Assembly (NCBI RefSeq): GCF_009696445.1 | Contig: NZ_VULZ01000004.1 | Coordinates: 124,001-188,000 of the forward strand | Origin: Porcincola intestinalis | GTDB taxonomy: Bacteria; Bacillota; Clostridia; Lachnospirales; Lachnospiraceae | Direction: 5' to 3' | DNA: 64,000 nt | Part shown: piece by piece, positions 7,989 through 15,460 of the stretch | Numbering within the stretch: the stretch's first letter is position 1 | Layout of the letters: every line of letters starts with the position of its first letter | Position numbers and translations under genes: made by a program | The notes under the pieces: generated by a model | The model's input: only the letters and a program-made list of their open reading frames with translations | What the model was told of the DNA's origin: nothing | Database searches by the model: none

Positions 7989-9254
7989 TCAATACCCAAT
8001 TGTCTCAGCCGCATAGTCCGACGCGTTTTTGACTGCGTCCTCCGGGGACTCCTGTCCCAAAAGCGCATTATCAAATTCTGATACCGCGTTACTGGTCACT
8101 CCGGATGGCAGACAAGTATACCCGAATACACCCGATTCGAGAGCGTCTGTGACTGCATCCCAGTTTTCGACTGGAGCTCCGTCTACCTTCCATGCACCTT
8201 CAGCCGCGATCGACTTGATGGCAGACATATTACCGGAGGCTTTGGAATTAATCGTCTGTCCCTCTTCGCCCATCAGATACTCAATGACCTTGAAGGCCGC
8301 ATCCTGTTTTTCGGAATTTGCATTGATGGTATAAAAGCCAGTGTGAAGGGTATTGTACTTGACCTTGTTCGTCGGAATCGTCGCGATATCCCAATTGAAT
8401 CCAAGTGTGTCCTTATAGCTTCCGATCATCCAGGTTCCCTGCCAGCTCATAGCAGCTTTCCCAGCACCGAAAAGATCTGAGGTATCGGAAGACGGTTCCG
8501 GCATGATTCCGTCCTTCACCATCTTTGCACAATCGCTTACAAACGAAACGGCACCATCTCCAATCACCAGCTTTCCGCTTTCCGGATCATATACCTGGTC
8601 ACCTGCACCGCCGATTCCAGCCCACCAGGTCTGGGTATTCGGAAGATCCATACCATAGACTGCTGTCGTTCCATCTTCATTCTTCTGTGTCAGCTTTTCC
8701 GCTGCAGCCTTGAAATCCTTATAACTCCAGTCGTTCGTCGGATAATCGATTCCCGCCGCATCGAACATATCCTTGTTGTAGTACATAACTTCCGCAGCCG
8801 CGCACCATGGAAGGCCATAGGTTCCGCCCAGCCCTTCTGTCAGTTTTGAAACCGCATCGATCATGTCACCTGTATTTATGGATGAATCTTTCAAATCATC
8901 ATCCAAATTGATAATACCGCCTGTCTCTGCAAAATTCTTGATATCAGTCTCCCAGACCACATAAATATCTGTAGATGAGTCCTTCGTGGCAACCATCTGA
9001 TTCAGTTTGGACGAATAATCACTTTCTGGAATAACGGTCACATCAACCTGAATACCTGTTGCCTTCTCACACTGCTTATACATATTCAGCGCATCATCTT
9101 TGTTTGGCTCATTCCAGACAGCCAGTGTCACGCTCTCTCCCGTGCTGACAGTTTCAGAAGCCCCTTCCGTGGATGCAGCCAGTGCTGATCCGGAAAGCAT
9201 TCCGGCCGCAAGGGTTCCTGCAAGTCCGATTGAGACAAGTTTTTTTCTCATCAT
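7989..9254 (-). CDS. Extracellular sugar-binding protein of ABC transporter
   Basis: Solute-binding component of a CUT1 importer, about 421 residues. ATG at 9254 follows AGGGAG at 5 nt; the next ATG is 9251. The signal peptide (MRKKLVSIGLAGTLAAG...) ends at ALAAS with no cysteine, so the sequence predicts cleavage by signal peptidase I rather than lipid anchoring, which is unusual for a Gram-positive binding protein. The mature region opens with VTLAVWNEPNKDDALNMYK, typical of the family. It heads the operon with permeases at 6882-7787 and 6019-6867 and is controlled by the promoter at 9320-9349 with a LacI-type operator. Substrate unknown. Confidence 0.92.
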   Translation of the reverse strand: MMRKKLVSIGLAGTLAAGMLSGSALAASTEGASETVSTGESVTLAVWNEPNKDDALNMYKQCEKATGIQVDVTVIPESDYSSKLNQMVATKDSSTDIYVVWETDIKNFAETGGIINLDDDLKDSSINTGDMIDAVSKLTEGLGGTYGLPWCAAAEVMYYNKDMFDAAGIDYPTNDWSYKDFKAAAEKLTQKNEDGTTAVYGMDLPNTQTWWAGIGGAGDQVYDPESGKLVIGDGAVSFVSDCAKMVKDGIMPEPSSDTSDLFGAGKAAMSWQGTWMIGSYKDTLGFNWDIATIPTNKVKYNTLHTGFYTINANSEKQDAAFKVIEYLMGEEGQTINSKASGNMSAIKSIAAEGAWKVDGAPVENWDAVTDALESGVFGYTCLPSGVTSNAVSEFDNALLGQESPEDAVKNASDYAAETIGY

Positions 9255-9292
9255 GAATTCTCCCTTCAAAACATAATAGATATATCACTTTT

Positions 9293-9308
9293 AGTTAATC
9301 GATTAACT
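9293..9308. promoter_or_regulatory. LacI-type operator (perfect 16-bp palindrome)
   Basis: AGTTAATCGATTAACT is perfectly palindromic with a central CG, the form expected for LacI-family repressors. It lies just downstream of the -10 element at 9320-9325 and about 40 nt before the binding-protein ATG, where a bound repressor would block transcription. The repressor at 4794-5915 is the obvious candidate (inference). Confidence 0.75.
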
Positions 9309-9319
9309 TTGCTGGAGAT

Positions 9320-9349
9320 ATCATACTCTTCCACTTCAAGGCTTGTCAA
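9320..9349 (-). promoter_or_regulatory. Sigma-A promoter of the sugar ABC operon
   Basis: On the minus strand, -35 TTGACA (9344-9349, consensus) is separated by 18 bp from -10 TATGAT (9320-9325, five of six). Transcription would start near 9313, immediately ahead of the operator. Confidence 0.8.
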
Positions 9350-9370
9350 TATGATGCTATTACCATAAAA

Positions 9371-9403
9371 TACAAACATATATTGTGCAATATGATGTTT
9401 GTA
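9371..9403. promoter_or_regulatory. 33-bp imperfect palindrome upstream of promoter
   Basis: TACAAACAT and ATATTG arms are mirrored by CAATAT and ATGTTTGTA around a TG centre, with one unpaired G. Its edge is 21 bp upstream of the -35 box, a position suited to an activator dimer. It does not match the LacI-type operator nearby, so a second regulator is implied (inference). Confidence 0.5.
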
Positions 9404-9530
9404 TCTCCTAATAGTCCCGTTTCTGATGCCCGCACTCTTGTTATAGGATATTTTTGTCGCAATATTCCCTCATGTGTCTCTTTCAAAAAGCTTTTCTTCC
9501 GTTGTTTTTTGTAGCGCATTAGTTAATCGT

Positions 9531-9546
9531 TTATTCTATGTGAATC
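9531..9546. promoter_or_regulatory. Possible second, degenerate LacI-type operator
   Basis: AGTTAATCGTTTATTC shares its left half and CG centre with the perfect operator at 9293-9308, some 238 bp away. The right half is degraded. It could serve as an auxiliary site for repressor looping. Confidence 0.35.
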
Positions 9547-9560
9547 TCAGAAATCACCAA

Positions 9561-9609
9561 AAAACAGGCAAGGGTCCCGGATCCTCTCCGTGGTCCCTGC
9601 CTGTTTTTT
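9561..9609 (-). terminator. Terminator of the toxin-antitoxin operon
   Basis: Long stem (AACAGGCA...TGCCTGTT with an interrupted GGGTCC/GGTCCC extension) flanked by A and T tracts on both sides, so it could work in both directions. On the minus strand it overlaps the toxin stop codon and is followed by TTTTTT. Confidence 0.75.
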
Positions 9610-10009
9610 ACTGTGCCAGGAAATCCCTTACACTTATGATTCTTGGATCTGTCACTGATGATTCCAGAAAATCCTTGTCACCGGTCAGAAACAAATCTGC
9701 CCCGACCCCCAGTGCAGCACGCAGAATCGGCCTGTCCTTTATATCCCGAATCTTCAGCTCTGCCTCTGCTTCCTCTCCCGGTATGGGTATGACCTCGATG
9801 GATTGCAGAGCTGCGAACAGAAATGCCTCCAGCTCGACCATCTTGTCCGGGAACTTCTCCCGAAACTTACGATGCAACTCATCCACAACATAGTCGCATA
9901 CCACTGGCTCATACGGCGGCATCAGTGCCTTCATCAGAGCAGCCGCCACCCGCCCATTCGGAAAGAGCGCCGCAGATATGAAAATATTCGTATCAATCAT
10001 TACCTTCAC
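9608..10009 (-). CDS. PIN-domain toxin (VapC-like)
   Basis: Putative ribonuclease toxin of a type II toxin-antitoxin pair, 133 residues. PIN-fold acidic residues are visible: MIDTNIF at the N-terminus (Asp6), an Asp/Glu pair in VVDELHRKF near residues 42-44, and the C-terminal FLTGDKDFL with the conserved Asp pair near 110-113. The start is the GTG at 10009, overlapping the antitoxin stop by 4 nt (GTGA), the usual translational coupling. It belongs to the broader PIN group paired with AbrB-type antitoxins rather than the classic VapBC pairs. Target RNA unknown. Confidence 0.85.
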   Translation of the reverse strand: MKVMIDTNIFISAALFPNGRVAAALMKALMPPYEPVVCDYVVDELHRKFREKFPDKMVELEAFLFAALQSIEVIPIPGEEAEAELKIRDIKDRPILRAALGVGADLFLTGDKDFLESSVTDPRIISVRDFLAQ

Positions 10010-10293
10010 TGCGCGTTATCCTCTCTTCTGGCCTTCGTGATCCACTCCGCGATATCATCCTCAGACATGAAACCAGCCTTTTTCGCCTCTCCCTTCATCT
10101 GCTTCTGAAAGCGCTTCAGCGCATACACAGCAGAGTTCATCATTCGAATTTCATTCCCGTCCACGATAAATGTGACCCTGTCACCGACATCAATGCCGAG
10201 TGCCTCCCGGACATTTTTTGGGATCGTCACCTGTCCCTTGGACATGACCTTCGCGTCATTCACAAATTCAGTCGTCATTGTTGCTGCCATCAT
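10006..10293 (-). CDS. AbrB/SpoVT-type antitoxin
   Basis: DNA-binding antitoxin, 95 residues. The AbrB swapped-hairpin domain is recognised from VMSKGQVTIPKNVREALGID at roughly residues 16-35 followed by DRVTFIVDGNEI; the C-terminal half is charged and helical and probably wraps the PIN toxin encoded next. ATG at 10293 follows AGGAG at 5 nt; an in-frame TTG at 10308 contains that ribosome site and is rejected. A 19-bp palindrome 22 nt upstream is a likely autoregulatory operator. Confidence 0.88.
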   Translation of the reverse strand: MMAATMTTEFVNDAKVMSKGQVTIPKNVREALGIDVGDRVTFIVDGNEIRMMNSAVYALKRFQKQMKGEAKKAGFMSEDDIAEWITKARREDNAQ

Positions 10294-10315
10294 ATCAGCT
10301 CCTCTCAAAACATAA

Positions 10316-10334
10316 AAGTAGGGTTTCCCTACTT
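10316..10334. promoter_or_regulatory. Palindromic operator of the toxin-antitoxin operon
   Basis: AAGTAGGG-TTT-CCCTACTT is a perfect palindrome with 8-bp arms. It sits directly upstream of the antitoxin gene in the divergent region shared with the sigma factor gene, as expected for AbrB-type autorepression. Confidence 0.7.
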
Positions 10335-10469
10335 CAGGTTATACAGAGAAATATGAATCATCGCAAGCGGAATTTAATAATTCAGATTCCTTACTATGGG
10401 ATAATTAACCCAATCCTGCATCTAATATATGTAAACAGATTCTTCAGGCAGACAGGAGGTGGTGAGAAG

Positions 10470-10958
10470 GTGACCAAAAAGCAATTGGGAACGCTGGTTC
10501 TCGGATCTGAGAGGCAGCTATATTCGACTGCCAAGGCAATTCTCTGCAGCGATCAGGACTGTGCAGACGCCATTCAGGAAACGATTGCAAAGGCATTCTC
10601 AAAGATCGGAACGCTTCGGAATGACCGGTATGCGAAGACGTGGCTGACCAGGATTTTGATCAATGAATGTTACGCAATCCTGAGAAAATCGGACAGGTTT
10701 GTCCCCCTGGACGAGGAGAATGGGAGGGTGGCAATGAATCTGGAGCCGGAATCGGATTATATGGAGCTATACAGAGCACTTCACTCTCTAAAAGATGAAT
10801 TGCAGATTCCCATGATTTTGTACTACATCGAAGGTTTCAGCATCAGAGAGATTGCCCAGGTTCTGGAGATCTCTGAAGGTGCCGTTCAAAAAAGACTCGC
10901 CCGCGCTCGCGGAAAGCTCAGGCAGGATTTACAGGAAATGGAGGTGCTGACAATATGA
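10470..10958 (+). CDS. ECF-type RNA polymerase sigma factor
   Basis: Sigma-70 family factor of the extracytoplasmic type, 162 residues. Region 2 is seen in CADAIQETIAKAFSKIGTL and TWLTRILINECYAILRKS, region 4 in YIEGFSIREIAQVLEI and EGAVQKRLARARGKL. I choose the GTG at 10470 because AGGAGG lies 10 nt before it; a longer frame starting at 10278 would cross the toxin-antitoxin operator. The next gene overlaps by 4 nt (ATGA) and encodes a membrane-spanning partner, so this is a sigma/anti-sigma pair. The stimulus is unknown. Confidence 0.9.
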   Translation: MTKKQLGTLVLGSERQLYSTAKAILCSDQDCADAIQETIAKAFSKIGTLRNDRYAKTWLTRILINECYAILRKSDRFVPLDEENGRVAMNLEPESDYMELYRALHSLKDELQIPMILYYIEGFSIREIAQVLEISEGAVQKRLARARGKLRQDLQEMEVLTI

Positions 10959-12412
10959 AACTTGAGGATATGAAGTACAAAATCCCCTCAACGCCAGACT
11001 TTATCCATGAGATGATTCATGATGAGGTAGACCGGCAGCTGAGGCAATCGAAGACAATCGACTTTCCGTCAGGGAAAAAACGAAAGTGGTCCCGTACCAG
11101 TGTTGCTGCGATGGTAGCTGCCTTCGGGCTGGCTTTGTCGACAGCCGCTTACGCAGGTGTACAGCTTTATCATTTATTTACAGAGAAACGTGGGACATAT
11201 GGCATTGCAACCGGGCTTCAGACGGCAGACACCAAAAACATCACGCTTCCTGAGGAGGTACATGATATCCGTATCACCACCGGCTATATTCCGGAGGGCA
11301 TGGAATGGACTGATGAATCGCATCTCCAATATTCAGACAGCAAACAGAGGGGCGGTTTCTCCTTCTCCTCAGAACTGATCGATCAGGATGCTCTGAACCA
11401 TCTCATCAAGGACGACAACGTCGTGAAATATGAAAAAAGATCATTCGGCGGGTACGAGGGCGTATACCTTCAATATCACGACCTCAAGATCAACAAGGAC
11501 AGCCGGATTTTCAATCAAAGAATATATCTTCTGTGTCCGGAGGAATACCGCATCATTACCATATTCATTGGGAACGACGTATCAAAGGAAGATGCCTTCA
11601 AAGTGGCAGACCATCTGGTGATTACCGAGACGGACAAGATGATCAAAACGGCAGATATGTATAGCTGGAGCGATGTAACATCAGATGAAGAAACAGAGTC
11701 TGAAGCCCCCGGTATCTCTGAGGATCAGCTTCCGGTATTACAAGTCGGAAAGACATTCGAGATATCATCAGTCGGGATATCATCGGGGGACGAGCTCGAG
11801 GAATGTACTGCCTCGGCCTGTGTAGATTCGGTAAAACTGTCGGATGATCTGCACCTTCTCTCTCAGGACAGGATCCCGGAAGCATGGAAAACTGTGGTTG
11901 ACGCAGACGGTCGTATCAAAGACAACACGCTCTACTACATTCAGTCCGGCAACGGAATCGACACCGTAGACAAGGTCATCAAAACAGAAAGCGTGAAGCA
12001 GAAACTCGTCTATGTGACCGTAACCTATACCAATAACACAGACCGTGAGCTTCGCCACATTCTGTATTGTGGCACCCTGATGCTTCTGGATCACAAAGGC
12101 GGCCAGTATCAGATAACGGACCCGGCAAAGCTGTCGGGAACGGACTGCGACTATGTTAACTGGGATGGCGTTTCTAATACGGAAACGATGGCCTATTCCG
12201 ATGTTTCCGAAGATTATGGCAATGGAGGAAATTATATCCCGTCACTGGCCCCAGGAAAAAGTATACAGATTCATATGGCATGGATTGTCAACGAAAACCT
12301 GTTGGATCACCTGTATCTGAACCTGAATGGAGATTGCAACGCCTACGCATTCTCGGATACGCTGACCAAATCCGGAGTTGTGGACGTCCGGCCTGCGGTC
12401 CCCCTCTCATAG
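10955..12412 (+). CDS. Membrane-anchored anti-sigma-like protein (DUF4179 type)
   Basis: 485-residue single-pass protein. Residues 1-45 are cytoplasmic and rich in charged residues (EMIHDEVDRQLRQSK), suited to holding the sigma factor; residues about 49-69 (TSVAAMVAAFGLALSTAAYA) are the membrane segment; the remainder is extracellular and includes a C-terminal beta-rich part (KLVYVTVTYTNNTDRELRHI) resembling DUF4352/DUF5643-type sandwiches. Translationally coupled to the ECF sigma gene by an ATGA overlap. No zinc-binding HxxxCxxC anti-sigma motif is seen, in line with the DUF4179 class. Its 3' end overlaps the converging hlyIII-type gene by 6 nt. Confidence 0.8.
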   Translation: MKLEDMKYKIPSTPDFIHEMIHDEVDRQLRQSKTIDFPSGKKRKWSRTSVAAMVAAFGLALSTAAYAGVQLYHLFTEKRGTYGIATGLQTADTKNITLPEEVHDIRITTGYIPEGMEWTDESHLQYSDSKQRGGFSFSSELIDQDALNHLIKDDNVVKYEKRSFGGYEGVYLQYHDLKINKDSRIFNQRIYLLCPEEYRIITIFIGNDVSKEDAFKVADHLVITETDKMIKTADMYSWSDVTSDEETESEAPGISEDQLPVLQVGKTFEISSVGISSGDELEECTASACVDSVKLSDDLHLLSQDRIPEAWKTVVDADGRIKDNTLYYIQSGNGIDTVDKVIKTESVKQKLVYVTVTYTNNTDRELRHILYCGTLMLLDHKGGQYQITDPAKLSGTDCDYVNWDGVSNTETMAYSDVSEDYGNGGNYIPSLAPGKSIQIHMAWIVNENLLDHLYLNLNGDCNAYAFSDTLTKSGVVDVRPAVPLS

Positions 12413-13048
12413 AAGAAACATCATCACAAAGTGGCAGAAGCTCCCGGCCATGACAAACAGGTGAAAGATCTCATGGTTTCCAAAGTTCGGGTGCCGGCGG
12501 TTGAAGTTCTCCATCTTCAGGGCATAGATGATGCCGCCGATGGTGTAAACGATGCCGCCGGCAACGAGCCAGGACAAGGCGGGTGTCGAAAGGCAGCCCG
12601 CCAGCCGCGGAAGTGAAAAGGCGGCCATCCACCCCATCGCGATGTAGATCACCGCAGAGATCCACTTCGGGAAATGACGGACAAACAAAGTTGCCAGAAT
12701 GCCGGCCAGGCCGATTGTCCAGACGACTGCCAGAAGTTCGTAGCCATACGGTTTGTCGAGAGATATGACACAGATCGGCGTGTAGCTCCCTGCGATCAGC
12801 AGATAAATACTCGCGTGGTCAAACCGCTGAAGGTGCAGCGACGAACGCGGGCTAGCGCAGATGGCATGAAAGAGCGTGCTGGCAAGGTACAAAGTTGCCA
12901 TGCTCCACACAAAGACGGTCAGAGCGGCTTTTCTGTCCGGTGTAAATCCTGCCACGCGAATCAGCGGCCCTGCTGCCGCCAGTGTCAGAATCAACGCAAT
13001 CAGATGCGTCACCGCGCTTCCGGGTTCTCTCAGCTTTCGAATCGTCAT
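12407..13048 (-). CDS. HlyIII/PAQR family membrane protein
   Basis: 213 residues with seven predicted membrane segments. PAQR-superfamily marks are visible: STLFHAIC near residues 58-65, FDHASIYLLIAGSYTP near 75-90, and the C-terminal HEIFHLFVMAGSFCHF with the paired histidines that bind zinc in this superfamily. Bacterial members are often called hemolysin III, but a lytic role is not shown by sequence, and a membrane-lipid function is as likely. ATG at 13048 has AAGGAGGAGACGGTT ahead of it. Single gene; tail-to-tail with the anti-sigma gene. Confidence 0.88.
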   Translation of the reverse strand: MTIRKLREPGSAVTHLIALILTLAAAGPLIRVAGFTPDRKAALTVFVWSMATLYLASTLFHAICASPRSSLHLQRFDHASIYLLIAGSYTPICVISLDKPYGYELLAVVWTIGLAGILATLFVRHFPKWISAVIYIAMGWMAAFSLPRLAGCLSTPALSWLVAGGIVYTIGGIIYALKMENFNRRHPNFGNHEIFHLFVMAGSFCHFVMMFLL

Positions 13049-13390
13049 AACCGTCTCCTCCTTTCAGCGCCTCCTCCTTCGGGAGGCGCTTTCCATTTCA
13101 CGTCTCATATCTTAATGCTTCATATTACTTCCTCATTCACAACCGATATGCTCATAATAGGATTGTTCGCTCTGCGTGTCAAGCTTTTTAAAAACCGTTC
13201 ACAAGCTTTTCACATTTACTATATAGGATTCACACATTCGCTGTACAGGATTGCGATGATTATGTTATGATATAAGCTGACAATGAAAGGAACGGACATA
13301 CGTGCATCCATCGACACGAGAAGGGTTTCTACGCTCACCTGAACTATGTTGTTCCGTACTGCATTCTGATCGAATAGGAGCAAATCTTTT
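13049..13390. other. Divergent intergenic region with leader hairpin
   Basis: Separates the HlyIII-type and DUF1836 genes. A 9-bp perfect hairpin (AGCGCCTCC 13066-13074 with GGAGGCGCT 13082-13090) lies directly ahead of the ribosome site of the HlyIII-type gene on the minus strand. From about 13270 a short open frame without a start codon ends at 13378 just before the DUF1836 gene; I do not count it as a gene. No convincing promoter was found. Confidence 0.4.
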
Positions 13391-14011
13391 ATGCTTAAAT
13401 TCCAGCTTCCTGCTTACCAGGAAATCCCGAACGTCGGTCTTTATCTGGAGCAGACATTAAAGTATATCAACGATACGTTCTCAGCCTTCCGAAGTGTCGA
13501 GCTCACCAAGTCCATGATCAGCAATTATGTAAAGCTGGGCTATCTGCGCCGACCGGTGAAGAAACAGTATGACCGGGAACAGATTGCCGCACTTCTGTTC
13601 ATTGCCGTCAGCAAACAGGTGCTGAGCATGGACAATATCGGGAAGCTCTTCCGGATGCAGGTGGAACTCGGTTCAATGGAGGAAAGCTATACCGCCTTCA
13701 AGGCTGATTTTGACTATCTGCTGGACAGTATCTGGAATCAGAAGGTGATGGACAGCGGCCAGGTCAGTGCGTTTATGCAGCCGCAAGGGGCGTACCTGGC
13801 ATATGAAGAACAAAAAGCGGAGGAGCAGACTTCCAACAACGAAAAAGAAGACAGGTCCCAGGATGGTTTCCCATCCAGTCCTGTCTCCCCTGAGGAAGCC
13901 TATATGCTGCTGTGGCAAGTTGCTTCCGCGGATGCCTACAGCATCTATCTCAACGAGCTGTTCAGCCACTTGTCCGAAACACCCACGCAGAAGGACAGCA
14001 CGGATCACTGA
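13391..14011 (+). CDS. DUF1836 domain protein (putative HTH regulator)
   Basis: 206 residues. The conserved DUF1836 block runs from residue 1 to about 120 (LPAYQEIPNVGLYLEQTLKYIN, VELTKSMISNYVKLGYL, YDREQIAALLFIAVSKQVL), with a MerR-like winged-helix character in the middle (MISNYVKLGYLRRP-VKKQYDREQI). The rest is a variable, Glu/Ser-rich tail. Start ATG 13391 is preceded by AGGAGCAAATCTTTT. The family is common in Firmicutes and its function has not been settled. Converges with the RelA/SpoT-type gene, 12 nt between stops. Confidence 0.85.
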   Translation: MLKFQLPAYQEIPNVGLYLEQTLKYINDTFSAFRSVELTKSMISNYVKLGYLRRPVKKQYDREQIAALLFIAVSKQVLSMDNIGKLFRMQVELGSMEESYTAFKADFDYLLDSIWNQKVMDSGQVSAFMQPQGAYLAYEEQKAEEQTSNNEKEDRSQDGFPSSPVSPEEAYMLLWQVASADAYSIYLNELFSHLSETPTQKDSTDH

Positions 14012-14023
14012 GAATCATTCTCC

Positions 14024-15208
14024 TTACCCAATCAGGTCGTTCTGGAACCGGGAAAGGTGCTCGAACGGCAGGATGAGCCTGCCGTGATACAGACCGCAGC
14101 CGTCATTCATGAGCTCGTTGTTGTATGCGGTGAACATGTTGACGTCAATTTTTGAAAGATCCAAACACTGCAGTACCATGCCGCGCTCGTATGCTTCGTC
14201 GAACAGCGGGCACGCCCCCTCCGGAACCGCGCCTCTGCGGCGCCGGATGATGTTCTGCTCTTTTTCATACTGGCTGTGGTTCGCTGTTCCGATCTCCGCG
14301 AAATTGTCCATCTCATGGGTACGCAGCTGAACCTCGATATAACTGGATGCTGCCTCGTCAAAGAAGGCGATGTGAAGCGACCGGTATCCGGACTCCTTCG
14401 GGTGCGCGACATAATCCCGGTAGTACGGGCGAACCTGCGGTTTCAGGCCAGAAGGTATGCTGCCGGAAACTGTCTCTTCAGTTGTCTCGCAGGACAGCAC
14501 TCCTGTGGCGCCGGTTGAGTTGTTTTTTTCTACGGTCATTCCGGCTGAGCCGTCAGCCGCCCCGGATCTGCCGCCGGCAGCCTCGATTCCGGCTTCGTCC
14601 GCTTCCCCGCCCTGCCGAATGGCCGGCTCTGCCGTGAACGACCGCTTCTCGAGAAACGCCGGCAGTGCGTTGGCAATCTCATAGAGATAGCGGATTTCTT
14701 CCTGCTCTCTGTCCTGTCCCGGGCGTAGGTGGCAGGCGGGCATGGACAGTACAATCCGGTATGCAATAAAGTCCCGGAAGTGATTCAGCTGCTTCTGCAG
14801 TCCTTCAACCGGCGGAAAGGAATGGTGTTTCACGTAGTAATCGTAGATGTACTCTGTGATATACCCGTTGAACTTCTCCTCCGACCGGATGACAGACTTG
14901 ATCCTGCCCCTGAAGGTGAAGGCTAAAAACGGATATTCGGAGGCCATGTACTTGTAGAACTCCCGGATCCGGTTGGACTGGAAGGTCAAAAAGTCATTGT
15001 GCTCAAGCTGGTACAGGATCCCCTCCAGAAAACGGCTGTGCTGAAAGTCAATGGCCGCCCGTCCGAACGCAGTATCCACCGTCTGACTGCCATCCGGAAC
15101 ACATCCCTGCATACGCATTTCCGCATCCGCGCCAAGGTCCGCCGAATACCGCCTTAAAATCTTCAGAACCGTATCCCCGGCATACAGATAATTGTTCAGG
15201 CTGATCAT
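14024..15208 (-). CDS. Stand-alone RelA/SpoT-type (p)ppGpp synthetase
   Basis: Alarmone synthetase-type nucleotidyltransferase of 394 residues. Synthetase motifs are seen: RIKSVIRSEEKF near residues 102-113, DFIAYRIVL near 146-154, then SGYRSLHIAF, YIEVQLRTHEMDNFAEIG and ANHSQYEK in the last third. There is no HD hydrolase domain, no TGS and no ACT, so it is a small synthetase rather than a long RSH. Between AYRI and GYRSLH lies a low-complexity insertion of roughly 80 residues (Ala/Gly/Glu/Ser-rich), which ordinary small synthetases lack. ATG 15208 follows AGGGGGTGG at 5 nt; an upstream ATG at 15265 is less likely. A good promoter stands at 15315-15343. Whether it is catalytically active is not proven. 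Confidence 0.85.
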   Translation of the reverse strand: MISLNNYLYAGDTVLKILRRYSADLGADAEMRMQGCVPDGSQTVDTAFGRAAIDFQHSRFLEGILYQLEHNDFLTFQSNRIREFYKYMASEYPFLAFTFRGRIKSVIRSEEKFNGYITEYIYDYYVKHHSFPPVEGLQKQLNHFRDFIAYRIVLSMPACHLRPGQDREQEEIRYLYEIANALPAFLEKRSFTAEPAIRQGGEADEAGIEAAGGRSGAADGSAGMTVEKNNSTGATGVLSCETTEETVSGSIPSGLKPQVRPYYRDYVAHPKESGYRSLHIAFFDEAASSYIEVQLRTHEMDNFAEIGTANHSQYEKEQNIIRRRRGAVPEGACPLFDEAYERGMVLQCLDLSKIDVNMFTAYNNELMNDGCGLYHGRLILPFEHLSRFQNDLIG

Positions 15209-15314
15209 ATCATCCACCCCCTGCGGCAGCTTTCTCACCATCCGTCCAGCACAGGGTCTGTTCATCTGCGCTGGCTTCTCTGCACTCCACCATGGATTGA
15301 TTCAAAACACCCTC

Positions 15315-15343
15315 AGTATATGCGAAATCGTGTTATCAGACAA
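15315..15343 (-). promoter_or_regulatory. Promoter of the RelA/SpoT-type gene
   Basis: Minus strand -35 TTGTCT (15338-15343) and -10 TATACT (15315-15320) with an optimal 17-bp spacer. Transcription would start near 15308, about 100 nt before the ATG. Confidence 0.7.
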
Positions 15344-15364
15344 TGCCGGGCTCATGAGCAGTCG

Positions 15365-15406
15365 CCTTCTCGTACTCCGTACTCGATGATGAACGTTCGC
15401 CTTTAC
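15365..15406 (-). repeat. 42-bp post-terminator repeat, copy 2
   Basis: Diverged copy (seven differences from copy 3). On the minus strand it begins at the T-run of the terminator at 15407-15434. The inner stem reads GTAC/GTAC here against GTGC/GCAC in copies 1 and 3, a compensatory base-pair change. A partial second unit (GAAGGCGACTGCTCATGAG) continues to about 15352. Confidence 0.75.
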
Positions 15407-15434
15407 AAAAAAGCAGCCGGGATCCCCCGGCTGC
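15407..15434 (-). terminator. Terminator of sugar ABC operon 3
   Basis: 9-bp GC-rich stem (GCAGCCGGG 15413-15421 with CCCGGCTGC 15426-15434, 4-nt loop) followed on the minus strand by TTTTTT. It stands 27 nt after the stop of the isomerase/epimerase gene. Confidence 0.88.
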
Positions 15435-15460
15435 CAGCGTCACTGATTCAATATTGATTT

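Noticed and set aside
12407-13048. Hemolysin
   Set aside because: HlyIII/PAQR proteins carry this name by history; the sequence shows a seven-helix membrane protein with zinc-type histidines and no lytic signature.
13270-13378. Short open frame ahead of the DUF1836 gene
   Set aside because: It has no start codon or ribosome site and matches no family I recognise.
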